From JACVRW01 sp963812915 (GTDB taxonomy: Bacteria > Actinomycetota > Thermoleophilia > Solirubrobacterales > Thermoleophilaceae), in NCBI GenBank assembly GCA_963812915.1, contig CAWEXB010000010.1, forward strand, positions 62,001 through 126,000: DNA of 64,000 bases, given 5' to 3'. Position 1 is the first letter of the stretch; each line of letters begins with the position of its first letter. Below are positions 63,796-64,000 of this stretch, in pieces. The notes under the pieces are model-generated. The model made no database searches. It saw only the letters and a list, made by a program, of their open reading frames with translations, and was not told the DNA's origin. The translations under genes and the position numbers were made by a program.

Positions 63796-64000
63796 TCAGG
63801 CTGCGAGCTTCGCGTGCTGGCGCTCGAGCGGGATACGCGTGACGTTCCACGCCAGACCGAGGCGCTCGAGCGACCGGATCAGAAGCGCCGAGACGTCGAC
63901 CTCCCACCAGCGGAGGCCGTGCTTGGCGGAACGCGGGAACGCGTGGTGATTGTGGTGCCAGGACTCTCCAAAGGAGGGGAGCGCGAGCCAGAAGACGTTC
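63796..64000 (-). CDS. Fatty acid desaturase, C-terminal fragment
   Basis: The minus strand reads NVFWLALPSFGESWHHNHHA at the window edge, then FPRSAKHGLRWWEVDVSALL and a C-terminus ending ERQHAKLAA before TGA (63798-63796). The WHHNHHAF block is the third histidine box of membrane acyl-lipid/acyl-CoA delta-9 desaturases, which bind a di-iron centre. Only about 68 residues are inside the window; the rest lies beyond 64000. Confidence 0.88.
   Translation of the reverse strand, partial: NVFWLALPSFGESWHHNHHAFPRSAKHGLRWWEVDVSALLIRSLERLGLAWNVTRIPLERQHAKLAA

Noticed and set aside
1..64000. CRISPR array, tRNA or rRNA genes
   Set aside because: No regularly spaced short repeats were seen, and no tRNA cloverleaf or rRNA core sequence was recognised on either strand by reading; a covariance search was not possible.

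Overview
The window is about 70% GC, dense in genes, and uses many GTG starts and 4-bp stop/start overlaps. Gene content points to a high-GC actinobacterium of the Thermoleophilia (Solirubrobacterales/Gaiellales type): WS/DGAT acyltransferase, ECF sigma factors with extra domains, a MarP-like protease, AddAB-like helicase-nucleases and an AbiEi/DUF559 protein. The lineage is inferred from gene families, not from a marker comparison.

Layout. 1-1517: end of thrC, thrB and a NUDIX gene in one overlapping run. 1514-4714: amidase, AbiEi/DUF559 protein and an orphan ParA. 4781-15648: nitrogen assimilation block with gltB, gltD and a second divergent gltB-like gene; both large-subunit genes are preceded by the same small hairpin leader. 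15.7-19.7 kb: Nfo-like TIM barrel, SDR, FHA protein, small zinc protein, SRPBCC and a lipoprotein. 19.7-31.3 kb: penicillin-binding protein, MarP-like protease, patatin, lysyl-oxidase-like protein, PLP decarboxylase, an ECF sigma factor fused to its own zinc-finger/membrane domain, an amino-acid oxidase-like flavoprotein and topoisomerase III. 31.4-35.5 kb: histidine kinase, response regulator and ABC transporter, a palindromic element, DUF5519. 35.5-46.0 kb: MMPL transporter, phosphoesterase, zinc-ribbon protein and the AddB/AddA-like pair. 46.1-52.1 kb: nuclease, hydrolases, PNPOx protein, FxsA operon, DUF59 and lipoate ligase-like genes. 52.3-55.3 kb: truncated ECF42-like sigma with its DGPF/YCII partner, then an IS110-family element with a structured 5' region. 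55.3-64.0 kb: ECF sigma with lactonase-like hydrolase, alpha/beta hydrolase, WS/DGAT, M28 peptidase, ispH, thioredoxin-like protein, quinone reductase and the end of a desaturase.

What stands out. (1) Two copies of an apparently unnamed RNA leader sit in front of the two glutamate synthase large-subunit genes. They share an identical 11-nt loop, a 6-bp stem with a compensatory change, and a distal pairing that covers the Shine-Dalgarno. (2) Two copies of a nested palindrome (2972-3049, 34951-35046) share a six-base loop and show compensatory changes; one copy carries the start codon of the AbiEi/DUF559 gene. (3) Three consecutive hairpins directly upstream of the IS110 transposase match the layout of a bridge RNA. 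(4) The fused sigma/anti-sigma protein.

Caution. Many conserved genes (second gltB, MMPL, phosphoesterase, addB-like, IS110 transposase and others) are broken by single-base frame changes, mostly one extra G or C. Intact genes lie between them. Sequence error is the simplest explanation, so these genes are annotated as whole genes with frameshifts. No tRNA, rRNA or CRISPR array was seen.
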